DNA of 64,000 nucleotides from Neocallimastix lanati (nom. inval.) (Eukaryota; Neocallimastigomycota; Neocallimastigomycetes; Neocallimastigales; Neocallimastigaceae): NCBI GenBank assembly GCA_016946835.1, contig JACVTC010000110.1, positions 1 to 64,000 of the forward strand, read 5' to 3'. Shown piece by piece: positions 1 to 11,089 of this stretch (position 1 is its first letter; each line of letters starts with the position of its first letter). The notes under the pieces were generated by a model. It saw only the letters and a program-made list of their open reading frames with translations, ran no database searches and was not told where the DNA came from. The position numbers and the translations under genes were made by a program.

Positions 1-2
1 AA

Positions 3-425
3 ATAATTGATCCACAATACAGTGGAAAAAAAAATTATTATTTTAGCGATGCTGATCTATATAAAAATATAAATATAAAAAGTCTTCGATCTATTAAAAA
101 TTTTTTGACTAATTATAAAAAAGTTGATAGAATATTAAAGGATCCAAATTATATATTAAATTTAGATATAGAAATTAATAGTTATTATGAATTATTTGTA
201 ATAAAAATGTGTTATATAGTTTCATTAATATATAATAATTCTAGTAGATTTATTATACATGTATTAATGTATTATGAAAACAAAGTTTTTGGAAATGAAT
301 TAAGAAATAATAAAATAGTTTTAAATGATTCATATAGTAATTCAAAATATATTTGTAAAATATATAAATTATTAGTAAATACTCCACATGAATTATTTAA
401 TAGTTATTTTATTTATAAAAATTAA
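3..425 (+). CDS. 3' end of an unrecognised gene (partial, runs off left edge)
   Basis: The frame is open from the first complete codon of the window to a TAA at 423-425, giving about 140 residues of a C-terminus whose start lies outside. The only potential start inside (a TTG at 105) is not convincing, so the upstream codons are taken as coding too. The protein is rich in Asn, Lys, Ile and Tyr, has a moderately hydrophobic stretch near its centre and no motif I recognise. It lies on the same strand as the secreted-protein genes that follow, 168 bp before the next ATG. Function unknown. Confidence 0.55.
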   Translation: MIDPQYSGKKNYYFSDADLYKNINIKSLRSIKNFLTNYKKVDRILKDPNYILNLDIEINSYYELFVIKMCYIVSLIYNNSSRFIIHVLMYYENKVFGNELRNNKIVLNDSYSNSKYICKIYKLLVNTPHELFNSYFIYKN

Positions 426-593
426 ATTTGGTTTATATAATAAATATATATATTTAGAAACATTTAATAAAATTATGTTCATAATTTAATAAAAATAGTA
501 GTAATTTTTAAAAGTAACATTAAGTATAATATTTATTTTAATATTTTTTTAAAATGATTAATTATTTTATTTATTTAAATAAAATTATTAAAA

Positions 594-869
594 ATGGAAG
601 TATTTTCATTAATTATTTTTTTATTAAGTTATACTACTCTGATACATTGCAATATTTATAATTATGGTAATGAAGAACTATCAACATTAATATTAGCTGT
701 AGCTGATGATAATGGTAATCTTGCATCTAATAAAAATGGATGGTTATCAGTAGATAATACTTATATTCCTCCTAATAATCCTAATAATCCTATAACAATA
801 ACAACAATCCTTCTCCTAATACTGAAGATATATCTTTTATTATCCATCATTAACAAGTGCATGGAATAA
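594..869 (+). CDS. 5' part of the giant secreted-protein gene: signal peptide and start of module A
   Basis: An ATG in good context (AAAATGG) opens a 91-codon frame. The first ~20 residues (MEVFSLIIFLLSYTTLIHC) form a classical secretory signal peptide. Residues ~29-47 (ELSTLILAVADDNGNLASN) resemble the start of the second module of the downstream ORF ([19 protein letters not shown], from about 3421), so this ORF and the one at 946-6963 are almost certainly one gene. The frame is lost in a repetitive CCTAAT/ACA tract: sensible protein (NPSPNTEDISF) continues in frame 2 at about 806-838, then in frame 1 from about 839 (YPSLTSAWNNGF). Two indels, an assembly error, or less likely a cryptic intron could explain this. 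Confidence 0.6.
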   Translation: MEVFSLIIFLLSYTTLIHCNIYNYGNEELSTLILAVADDNGNLASNKNGWLSVDNTYIPPNNPNNPITITTILLLILKIYLLLSIINKCME

Positions 870-945
870 TGGATTTAGTCATGGAAATTTAAATGCAGCC
901 ATAGCAAGTGTTGAACAAGAATATGGTAGAATTTATAATTTAGCA

Positions 946-3213
946 ATGCAAACATATAAAAAATATTTTAATAATGATAGTGAAAATCAAGACAATATAA
1001 TAGATAAATATGATATTATTAAATTTTTAACAACTAATGTTGGTGGAAAACCTATTGGATTATTTGATTCATCGATAAATAAAGAAATATATTATCCAGT
1101 TAATGACAATGTTTATAAAGATTTTGTTGATGCTGTAAAGTATAAGTATGGTAAAAGCAAATTTAAAGGTATTTTAGAACTAGATACTAATAATAATTTA
1201 AATCTTCTTAATCCTCCTTTTGAAGTAATGTATGAAATCGCACATCAGTGTAATACTAGTCCTAACTGCTTAAAATATTTTAAAGAAAACGATCCTAAAG
1301 TTAATAAATATGGTACCCGTAAGAGTGATGAAAATGATGGATTTTATTTATCAGATGTTAATTTTAATATAGTTAAAAGTGAAATAGCAGATGATAATGG
1401 TAATATAGTTACAAGGTATCATTTATTCACTGCTGATAATTCAAATAAAAAAAATAAACAAAGAATAGCTCATCAATTTGCTATTAAGTACGATGATAAA
1501 AAAAGAACATGGGAAAAAGATTCAATCCTATATCAATTTATAGAAAAAACGTATAGTGATTTAGCAGAAAATCTTCAACCAGAAAGATTAAATGATTATG
1601 GTAAAACTTATCAAAATAATGGTGTTGTAGATAGTGGTATAGGTATTTTTGCTGAAAGTGATATAAAATTTACATATAAAGGTAAAACAGTGTATGCAAC
1701 GAGATATAGAGATACTAATAATAGAGTTAAAGATATTAATAAAGAATATAGATATTCTCGTTATAATAATATACATATTAATAGATCGGATTCACAATAT
1801 AAAGAAATTGAAACACTCATCGAAGAATTTATTTCAATGAATGGTGGAAATATAATAGCTCAAAAAAGAGCATTAAATTTATTAAAAATATTGAGTTTAA
1901 TTAAATTATTTCCAATAAATGGACAAGGAGAATTCTTAGGTCTTAGTGCTGGAAGAGGTCATCCTTATGAACTTTCCAAACTTTTTAATGCAATTAATAC
2001 TATAGAAACAAGTATGAATAACCAAAGTGCTTCAAATTGTAGAATTGTACAAAGGAAAAGAAGTAATAAACTAATAAATTGTCCATGTAATAATTTTAAG
2101 ATTAATAAACCTTGTGATATTAAAGATAATTTGAATCAAATTTTAGAAAAATTCACAGAAAAAAATATTAATTTAAAAGATACATTAAATACCATTGATG
2201 ATTATTATGAAAAATTTGAAAATAACGAAAATTTTAATGATTTTTGGAATAGTATATTTGATTTGTATAAAGAAAATTGTAATAAATTTAATGAAGAAGA
2301 ACGTGAACAAATAGTGAATAATATTAATGAAATTTTAAACGGATACAAAGGAATGATATCGGATTCAAACAATAAAAATACAAAAGTAAATGAGAATAAT
2401 GTATTAAATTTAACAAAAATTTTATATGACTTTGCGGATTTTAATAGAAACGAATTTAATGAAATAAATGAAATAAATATTGTTAATTATAATAAAGATT
2501 CAAAATCAAAATACTTTAAAGAAAAATTATTAAAAGTTTTATATAAATTAAAAAAGATCTTGAAAAAATCTAAAGAACAAAAAATAAGTGCTAAAAATAA
2601 TAAAGAAAATTCCGACTTAAGAATTGATTCCAAAAGCATTGGAGATTCTGAAAATACAGAAGAATCTATTGATAATCTTATTAATGAAATAAAAAATTCA
2701 GAAATATTGGATAAAAATGAATTAAAGAATGTTGCAGATGATGTTAAAGAATTACAAAATATTAATGATTATGAGTTATATACGAAAGGTGAACCAAGTG
2801 ATAATAGTGAATTAGTATCTAAAATTACTAATGAAATTAATAATAAACTAGGAAATGTAGAAAATAATGTGAAAGTTATTCCATCTGAAAATAATTTAAT
2901 CATAAATGAAGATATAGGAAATAGTCTTGTTGATGCATTAAAATCTAATGATGTATCCGATGAAGTAAAAGAAGCTATACTTAAAGGATTTGAAGATAAT
3001 ATTAAAAATAGCATAGATGAATCGCTAGTTGAAGAAACATTTAATAATATTAATGAACTTAAAGAATTTGTAAAAGTAAAAGAAGAAGAAATAAATAACT
3101 ATAATTCATTAAAAAGTCAAAAGCATAAGATTATTAAATTTCTAAAATTAGTTAAAAATCTAAATTCATTAATTAATAATATTAATGTTAAAGATTATTC
3201 ATCTAGTAACAAC

Positions 3214-3277
<64 letters not shown>

Positions 3278-6200
3278 TTGAAAAAGTAAAATTAAGTAAG
3301 GAATTAATAAATCGTATTGAATCCAGTTCCGACAAAGATTTAACTCTTACTTTTAATGATCTTAACATTAATTCTTTAAAGAATACAAATTATAATGAAT
3401 TTTCTGATAAAATAGCATTTGTAATTTTGACTGCTGGAGAAAATGGAAGGTTAATTAAAAAAAGTGATGCAAATGGTAATTTAGTTCCAGTTTCTGTGAC
3501 TGTATTAGTTGATGGAGAAGAAAAACAATTGAATATTAAAGATATTATTCCAAGTTTAAAAAATTTAGAAGGGGAAGAACTTGATAATAAATTTAGTCAA
3601 TTATATGATATTGCTATTGTAAAATATGCCGAACAATTTAGAAACTTTTATGATGAAAATAATGGAGAAACGTATTTTGATAAAGATCCTATGGATATTG
3701 TTAAAGGTAACAATGCAATGACACATATTCTTAACCCATATAATATTCTTGAAGATGGTAATTATAAAAATTATGATATAACACCTGATGATGTATATTT
3801 TCACCTAGCTACTAATGATTATTTAGATCATGCATTTACATCGTTTATTAATAGTGTTGGAAATATAGATGTTGATAAATTTAATGAATTACCTGAAGAC
3901 ATAAAATCTTATTGGAGTTCTAATATTCCAGAAGAATTTAGTAAAGATGAAGATTTATATAAAGCTATGGCAATTCATTGTATAAAAAATACTAGATGTC
4001 ATAATTATTTTAGAAAAACGGAAAAATTATCTTTCAATGTTGTTTCACATATTAGTCAAGATAAAGATAACATTGTGATAAATCATTCATTAATTATCAA
4101 TGATGATGAAAATAAACGAACCTTTAATGCATTTACATTAAATGAACTCGAAAATGGAGAATATAAACTTGATGATGTTAATGGTAGTGGAAGTGAATTT
4201 TCATACGAAGAATTAGATATTTTAAATAGTAATAATAATAATAATGAAATGAAAAAAATTAAAGCAAAAAATAAAGAATATATTGAAAAATATAGTATAG
4301 GATTTTTAGCAGAATGTGGATATGATATAGAGAAAACAGATGGAACATTACTAACTCCTGATGATTATGCTTTAAGTAATGAAGAATTTAACGATATTTC
4401 AGACAACGAAATTATTGAAAAAAAATATGGAGTTAAGAATAATGGAAAATATAATATGAATGTTGTAAGATCCGATATAGTTAGTCATGAAAAGATGAAA
4501 ATTAAATCAGAAAATAATGATATGAATGATGCTCCTGTGAAAGATTTTGCATTAAAATTAATAACTTATAGACATGAAAATGGTAAATTAGATGATTATG
4601 ATTTAGATTTATTAAATACCTATTCAAATATAATATTAGGAAAAGAATTATATAATGAAAAAGAAGGCATGATTCATTATACAGATGATAATGAGTACCA
4701 GTCAAGATATAATAATGTGAGAGAATCGTTAAATTTACAAAATGGAATTAAAGATATTAAAAATGAAAGATCTAGATATACCGAAAGTAGAACTTGCTTA
4801 ACAAAAACATATATAACTGGAAATTTTGATGTAGAAAAGAAATTAATTAGTTCATTACAAAACCTTAAAAAATATGATTCAGAAAATATTAAAGTTAAAG
4901 ACGAAGAAACTAGTATAAGCAGTCCCGGTGAATTATGTGATGGAGCTGAAACATTATTAAATGTGATTGAAACTTTATTAAATAGCTTTGAAAATTCAGG
5001 GGCAATTACTAAGGAAGATAGTGAAAAATTCATTACTGATATGAATGAGGTGATTAATGGTCTTAATTACAGATATATGAATTCTAATTATAAAAGTCAC
5101 GAATCCATTAGAGATTTAGATATGAATAAATTAAATAATATCAATAAATTATATAATCAAATGTTGAAGCAACATGTTGAAAAACATGGAGAGATCGTAG
5201 ATAGCAAAGGTAACAAAATAACCAAAACCAATAACTATAAGAATGAAGCCGATACAGAATCTAAATTTGTTACAGATAAATTAGATGAAATTCTAAAGAA
5301 TATAACGCAATTATTTAATGATGATGATCAAGATTTAAGTAATATAAATATTGTTTATAATATGGATTTAAGTGATAAAAAATTAGATGATGATAAAACA
5401 TACGAAATAGAATATATTACAAATAAATTAAAGGAATTAGACGTATCAGGCAGTGAAGAAACTAGACAAGAATATAAAGAAAAATTATTAGATATATACG
5501 ATAAAGTAAGTGAAGTTGAAGAAGTATTTGATAGAAATAACAATGGAGGTGAAGGTTTCCTTAATAACTCACAAACCATTTATTCGGTAAAGGAAGCATT
5601 AAATACATTGTTGAAATCTAATTATCCAATGGATGAAGATGTCAACGAAAGATTAAATAGATATAAAGATACGATTAATGGATTTAAAAAGTCCGAAGTC
5701 AAATCATCAAATGTATTAACAATGGACCATATTGTAGGAAAAGTAGGAAATGTCTATGAATTTATAATGACCGATCCAAAATCTACGATGTATGTGAAAA
5801 AATATTTCGATGCTTTAAAAGATAACATGTTTGAAATAAATGGTAATGAAGTAGAAGAAGAATTAATGATGGAAAAAATAAGAGATATAAATAGAATAAT
5901 TAATGAAAAAATCGAAAAATTTAAAAAATTAGATGAATCTAAAGGTCATTTTGAAGAGGGAGCTCATCTTATCGAATTAATAAGTGGTTATAATGAATTA
6001 ATTAGTACTAAATTAATTCTGAGTGAAGAGAAAGCACTAGATGTGAATTATATTTATATTCCTAATGATATAGAATTATATAGAAGACTAATGTATATGT
6101 CTACATCTAAATATAACAAGGTTGTAGAAGGAGTTATGAGAAATAATCCGGATGACTTTAGGGTTGATGTTAATAGACCAATACAAGAACATATAAGAAC

Positions 6201-6963
6201 TAATAATAAAGATGCACAATCTTATACGTTTAATAAAAATACGGTATATAAGATAAGTCAACATGATTTTGAGAATATGTTTAATGAAAAGGTTAATTCC
6301 AGAAGTGAAGCGTCGAGAAAAATTATAGAAAAAGCCACACCTAGCCAATTATCCGATTTAAATACGGGGTATAGAATGGATTATAAATTAATGGATCATA
6401 CATTACCATCGTATAGAGATGCCGATAAAATAAAAGAAATTAATGAAGTATCTAAAAGCAATAAAATGTTAAGTGATATTAAAAATAATGATATCAAGTA
6501 TTTAGAAACTCATGAACAAAGAGAAGATAGATATGTAAATAATATCATATCAAGAGGTAACTTAAAAAATATTAATATTAAAAAATTAAAATATAGTACA
6601 TTATTCAGTAAATTGAGCAACTTATTAAGTAAAAATAATCCAAATAAAGAACAAGTAAGTGGAATTACTAAAGATTTAGGAAATATGTGTATGAATAAAA
6701 AGAATGAAGTAGTAAAATTATCAGGTAATGTTCCTGAATCAGTATTCATAGAAATATATAATGACTACAATAATTTGAAAAGTAAAGTTTCAATTTCCTT
6801 GAAAAATGCACCAGAAACTAGTATTTCCATTATAAATAATAGTAATTTAAATGTTAAAATAAGTTTAGTAAATCATAATAAATCGTTTTCAAATAAAATT
6901 AATACAAAAAGTGATGTAATTAAAAATATATCAAAAGCAAAAGGAATTTTTTCAAGAGCATGA
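946..6963 (+). CDS. Giant secreted protein with two diverged copies of a ~500-residue module, unknown family
   Basis: The frame is open from 826 and the first ATG is at 946; with the signal peptide at 594 the product would be about 2,100 residues and secreted. Two colinear modules are visible. Module A covers about 680-2170 and module B about 3400-4880. Shared landmarks are the opening VILTAGENG-type strand, a Cys pair before Tyr-Phe ([13 protein letters not shown] near 1241 and [12 protein letters not shown] near 3974), [14 protein letters not shown] (near 1636 and 4297), and a C-terminal Cys segment. A charged helical or coiled-coil-like linker (about 2170-3200) and a 23-Asn tract separate them. 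After module B comes a long charged helical tail. Module A holds a dibasic QRKRS site, a possible Kex2 cleavage point. The gene ends with TGA. I do not recognise the family; a large secreted effector, adhesin or toxin-like protein is possible but unproven. Confidence 0.75.
3208..3276 (+). repeat. In-frame AAC/AAT tract coding for 23 Asn
   Basis: Two AAC codons followed by a long AAT run sit between the linker and module B of the giant secreted protein. The tract stays in frame. Such Asn runs are typical of very AT-rich genomes and expand by slippage. Confidence 0.9.
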
Positions 6964-7089
6964 TGGATATGATTTTATTTTATTATATAATAAATAATGA
7001 AATTTACTAAAATAAAAGGTATATATTAAATATAATTGTGTTGAAAAAACATCCAAAGATATATAATATATATTTTTTAAAACGAAATA

Positions 7090-7097
<8 letters not shown>

Positions 7098-7121
<24 letters not shown>

Positions 7122-7266
7122 CAGATGAATAGATGGATGGATAGATGGATGGATAGATGGATGGATAGATGAATAGATGGATAGATGGATGGATAGATGG
7201 ATAGATGGATGGATAGATGAATAGATGGATAGATGGATAGATGGATGGATAGATGGATAGATGGAT
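7098..7266. repeat. TATG and GATG/GATA tetranucleotide microsatellite
   Basis: About six TATG units run into interspersed GATG and GATA units for about 140 bp. The pattern alternates AGATGGATGG and ATAGATGGAT blocks, so a higher-order unit of 12-20 bp has itself been tandemly amplified. Confidence 0.9.
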
Positions 7267-7295
7267 ATAAATATATATATATATATATATATTTA

Positions 7296-7550
7296 AATAA
7301 AATATTGTTTTTGTAAAAAAAAAAAAAAAAAAAAAAGTTTGTAATTTTTATATTTTAAAAAATAATTATTATTTTCAATAGAAATAGTAGTAAATTTTTT
7401 TTTTTTTTTTTCGTTTTAAAATAAAATATTATTTTTATAAGAGAAATGTAATAAATTTATTTTTTTTTTTTTAAATAAAATATTGTTTTTATAAGAGAAA
7501 TGTAATCGAATTATATTTTTTAAAATAAAATATTATTTTATAAAAAGGAA
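7296..7550. repeat. Degenerate tandem units of ~60 bp
   Basis: Three to four units share AAATAAAATATTGTTTTTAT followed by AAGAGAAATGTAAT and a T run. Copies differ mainly in T-run length. Confidence 0.6.
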
Positions 7551-7759
7551 AATAAAATAAAAACAAAAACAAAAACAAAAAATATTAAATTTTTATTTTC
7601 TTGAATAAAAAAGTTTCAAAATATTTTTATAATTATCAAATTTTTGAAATATTATTTAAAATAATTTTAAATTTTATAAAATGATTTTTATATTTTTAAA
7701 TAAAAATATTATAAAAATATATATAAATTTATAGTTTTTGAAAATTTTAAATTACGATT

Positions 7760-10700
7760 ATGAATCTATTAATTTCATTAGTGTTACTGACAATTGTTAC
7801 CAATATTGGTAATTCATTTTCGATTAATAATAAAGAAAATGAAGATATTACAAATATTGAATTTTGTCTCTACACTAATAACAATGTAATAAAAATGACC
7901 AATCCATATTACGTTGATTCTAATAATAATACGGTTTATTTTAATACTATTGAAGATTATGCAAAGTTTATTGGACCTGATTGGTTTGGTGTATCTTACT
8001 GTGGTAATAATACACTAGTTAATAATATTGGAAAGTATTATACTGTTATTAAAAATAAAAGTTACAATAAAAGAGAAAGTAAGGAAAATAAATCTGTAGA
8101 TGTAAACGATAAAAAAGAAAAAGAGGTAGAAGATAATGAAAATAATGATAAACATAAATATAAAGATGATAAAGAAGAAGTTAAAGATGAAAATACTGAT
8201 GATGTATATAGAAGTCGTAAGATAGAAGAATTAAAACAACAATATAAAGAAATTTATGATGATTTAATGAAAAATGGTATCAAAAATATTGCATTAAATA
8301 GTAATAATCCAGCGTATAATCCATATCATCCTTCATTAATTAGAGTCGAACAATTAAATGATGATCCATTAAATACTATTTATACTATAGGTATGCCATA
8401 TAGATCTGAGGAACATATTAAATTGATAGATAATTCAAAAAGTGATATGGAAGAATGTGGCAATTTTAGTAATATGAAAGGTTCTACCTACACTTGCTCT
8501 GTTTCTTTTACTACAGAAATACAAGATACTATTAGTATATCCAATAGTAATGGTAATTCTTATCATAAATCATATGGTAAAGTTTATAGTAAAGGTGATG
8601 CTAACACTGATGAAATCAATAAAACAATTGAATTGGCAAAAACATTATCAAATTCTAAATCAATGTCTTTATCGGAATCTAAAGGTGTTAGTAATTCTAT
8701 TGAAAATATATATACCGTTATTAATAGTAATAGTAAATCCACTACTGATAATAAGGATCAAACTATTACTAATAGTAGAGAAAATAGTAAAACTTATACA
8801 GTAAACGAAGAACAATCTCATGCTCACACGGATTCTGGAGAAGTTGTCGAAGAATCAAATTGGAGTAAAAGTGAAGAAATTTCTCATACTGAAGAAAATA
8901 CTAGAATGGAAAAAAAAGATTTTGATAAAGTAAAAAACGAAGTATATACACCGAGATTAAAAGATATACCGATAGATCAGAGTCTCTTTGAAAATGTAAC
9001 TATAACATCTTTTGATAATTATGTTTATCCAGCAGGTGAAAAATTATATAATATAGTTACAAATAAAGAAAAATTTGATTTTATTGGATGTAAAAGTCCA
9101 TTAGAGTTGTTTGGTATTGATATGCCCGAAACATTTATAAATGATGCAGGCAATGGTATTATCGGTTGGGGAGTTGACACTATTAAAGATATATTTAGTA
9201 AAAAACGCAATCTACAATATATTAATTCTATGAACGAAAAATCGTCAAGTTCCACAACAAATCTCAAAAAGCGTGGCGGTAAAGGAGGAAATCCTTATTT
9301 ACAGATTTTATCTAGTGGTGGTGAAATTATTGGTCAATATGGTAATTTAGTAGCTATGGGCGATCAAAGTAGAATACAAAGAGCTGGTATTAGATCATCC
9401 GAAAATATAGCTATAGATCAAGCTAATTTGCAGTATCAATTAGCTTTAGCAGGAACTCATTCTTCATCTGACACAGTAACCCATGGTAGTACTAGAGGTG
9501 GTTCTATATCTTCCTCAAAAGGCTGGTCTGATACTGCTACTACAACTTCTGGATTTAGTAACAGTTGGGTAAATACGGTTGGATATTCTGATGCCCGTAC
9601 GACTGGTCATAGTGAAACTTCAACTAAAGAAAATTCTGTTTCAGATGCTACATCAAAAATGCTTTCATCTACCTTTAATAAAGACACTGGATGGGTTAAC
9701 GAAGAATCAAAATCAGATACATCATCACATGGATATACTTTTGGAAATTCTGTTCAAGTCAATACTAATAACCAAACCTCTTATGAATCTGTAATAGAAA
9801 AATCTGCTCAGCATTCCTATGAAATCTCTAGAAGTAACTCCACGTGTACTACTTCAACTAAAACGGTTACAATTAATAATATTGAAGATAATTCATGTCA
9901 TTCTATAGTGGCTTTGCCTATGTTCAAAACGGAAGTTGTTATCTGGGCTAAAGGTCATATAACGGAATTAAATGAAACTCGTATTACCTTTAATAGAAGA
10001 CTTATTCCTGTAGAATTTGTTGATTTTGTAACAAGTGTAATCGATTGTAAAGATAAATATAATTATAAAGAAACTTTAACTAATAATGATTTTGACAAGT
10101 TCAATTTTATTGAAAATGATAAAAATGTTAACTCGGATACCTTAATTTCAGGTGATGTTTTATTAGATGGTGAATCCATAACAACTAAATGTAAAAAGTA
10201 TAGTTTTGGATTGTTAGGTAACGGTGAGTTAGTTTTATGTAAAGGTGATACTATTAGTGAAGAAAACTGTCAAGGAAATAAAAAAATATGGAGTAATGGA
10301 ATTAATACTATACCAGATGATCATAATGATTTAAAATTCTTTATTGGTTATAATGGCCATTTATATATCACTGCTAAAAATATTTATAAAAAAAACATAA
10401 GTAATGTTAAATATTCGAAAGAATATATTGAATTATTTGAAAAAATAATCGATTTAGATAACAATTTGAATGGAGAAAAGGAAAGAATTAAAAAGTTAAT
10501 ATTAGATTATTATAAAATTAATAATAATAATGTTGTATTGACAAATTCTATTAAAAGTAATACAATAAGTGTAAAAGAAAAAAGAGCTCGTATTCCACAT
10601 CTTCCAAAAACACAACCCATTATAACTAAAGGTACTACTGCTACAACGAGCAACCATAAATCTACAACTACTAATGTTACCACAAACAATAATAAATCTA

Positions 10701-11089
10701 AAACTATTACAGTTACTACAAGCAGCCATAAATCTACAACAACTACTATTAACAGTAATAAATCTACAACTACTATTATTCCTACAAACATTAATAAATC
10801 TTCAACAAGTATCATTATTACAAATAATAATAATTCTACTACAACTAATAATGCTACCGTAACTGCAACAACAACAACAACAACAACAACAGCAACTAGT
10901 ACAACATCTCCTACTTCGGATAATCCAAATGGAATAACTATAGAAGACGATCATTATATTATTTGGGATTCTTTACCTAAAGATTTACCTTTTAATGTAG
11001 GTTTCCCAGATGATAAAGGTTATTATTTACATATTAAAGATGAAGATGATGTGAGAATAGGAGCTTCAGTGACTTATACGATGGCGTAG
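7760..11089 (+). CDS. Secreted Ser/Thr-rich lectin-like protein, possible beta-pore-former or adhesin (main part before frame break)
   Basis: ATG 7760 starts a signal peptide (MNLLISLVLLTIVTNIGNSFS). Then come a small two-Cys domain (residues ~30-95), an acidic/lysine-rich linker (~100-165), a Ser/Thr-rich alternating stretch (~240-390), a domain with a glycine-rich amphipathic helix (GNGIIGWGVDTIKDIF) followed by a dibasic KKRGGKGG site, a second Ser/Thr/Gly-rich alternating stretch (~560-690), a hydrophobic strand segment (MFKTEVVIWAKGHI), a bulb-type-lectin-like repeat (ISGDVLLDGES...NGELVLC...WSNG, ~790-860) and a Thr/Asn-rich linker (~950-1050). Long alternating Ser/Thr strands occur in aerolysin-like pore formers and in adhesins; neither is proven. 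The frame stops in TAG at 11087 while recognisable protein continues in another frame. Confidence 0.7.
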   Translation: MNLLISLVLLTIVTNIGNSFSINNKENEDITNIEFCLYTNNNVIKMTNPYYVDSNNNTVYFNTIEDYAKFIGPDWFGVSYCGNNTLVNNIGKYYTVIKNKSYNKRESKENKSVDVNDKKEKEVEDNENNDKHKYKDDKEEVKDENTDDVYRSRKIEELKQQYKEIYDDLMKNGIKNIALNSNNPAYNPYHPSLIRVEQLNDDPLNTIYTIGMPYRSEEHIKLIDNSKSDMEECGNFSNMKGSTYTCSVSFTTEIQDTISISNSNGNSYHKSYGKVYSKGDANTDEINKTIELAKTLSNSKSMSLSESKGVSNSIENIYTVINSNSKSTTDNKDQTITNSRENSKTYTVNEEQSHAHTDSGEVVEESNWSKSEEISHTEENTRMEKKDFDKVKNEVYTPRLKDIPIDQSLFENVTITSFDNYVYPAGEKLYNIVTNKEKFDFIGCKSPLELFGIDMPETFINDAGNGIIGWGVDTIKDIFSKKRNLQYINSMNEKSSSSTTNLKKRGGKGGNPYLQILSSGGEIIGQYGNLVAMGDQSRIQRAGIRSSENIAIDQANLQYQLALAGTHSSSDTVTHGSTRGGSISSSKGWSDTATTTSGFSNSWVNTVGYSDARTTGHSETSTKENSVSDATSKMLSSTFNKDTGWVNEESKSDTSSHGYTFGNSVQVNTNNQTSYESVIEKSAQHSYEISRSNSTCTTSTKTVTINNIEDNSCHSIVALPMFKTEVVIWAKGHITELNETRITFNRRLIPVEFVDFVTSVIDCKDKYNYKETLTNNDFDKFNFIENDKNVNSDTLISGDVLLDGESITTKCKKYSFGLLGNGELVLCKGDTISEENCQGNKKIWSNGINTIPDDHNDLKFFIGYNGHLYITAKNIYKKNISNVKYSKEYIELFEKIIDLDNNLNGEKERIKKLILDYYKINNNNVVLTNSIKSNTISVKEKRARIPHLPKTQPIITKGTTATTSNHKSTTTNVTTNNNKSKTITVTTSSHKSTTTTINSNKSTTTIIPTNINKSSTSIIITNNNNSTTTNNATVTATTTTTTTTATSTTSPTSDNPNGITIEDDHYIIWDSLPKDLPFNVGFPDDKGYYLHIKDEDDVRIGASVTYTMA

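Larger units (their letters stand above)
6964..7759. other. Spacer between the two secreted-protein genes
   Basis: No coding potential. It holds a TATG then GATG/GATA tetranucleotide tract (7098-7266), an A run, and degenerate tandem units around 7296-7550. The last 200 bases form an AT-rich upstream region for the gene starting at 7760; I see no unambiguous TATA box because the whole stretch is AT. Confidence 0.8.

Noticed and set aside
1588-6749. Several minus-strand ORFs of 60-120 codons inside the giant gene
   Set aside because: Shadows of the long + strand frame; hydrophobic or low-complexity translations without starts in good context.
7098-7266. Telomere-like repeat
   Set aside because: Units are TATG and GATG/GATA, not a known telomere motif, and the tract is internal.
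10502-10862. ORFs of about 100 codons on both strands over the Thr-rich linker
   Set aside because: Produced by the ACA/ACT repeat read in other frames.
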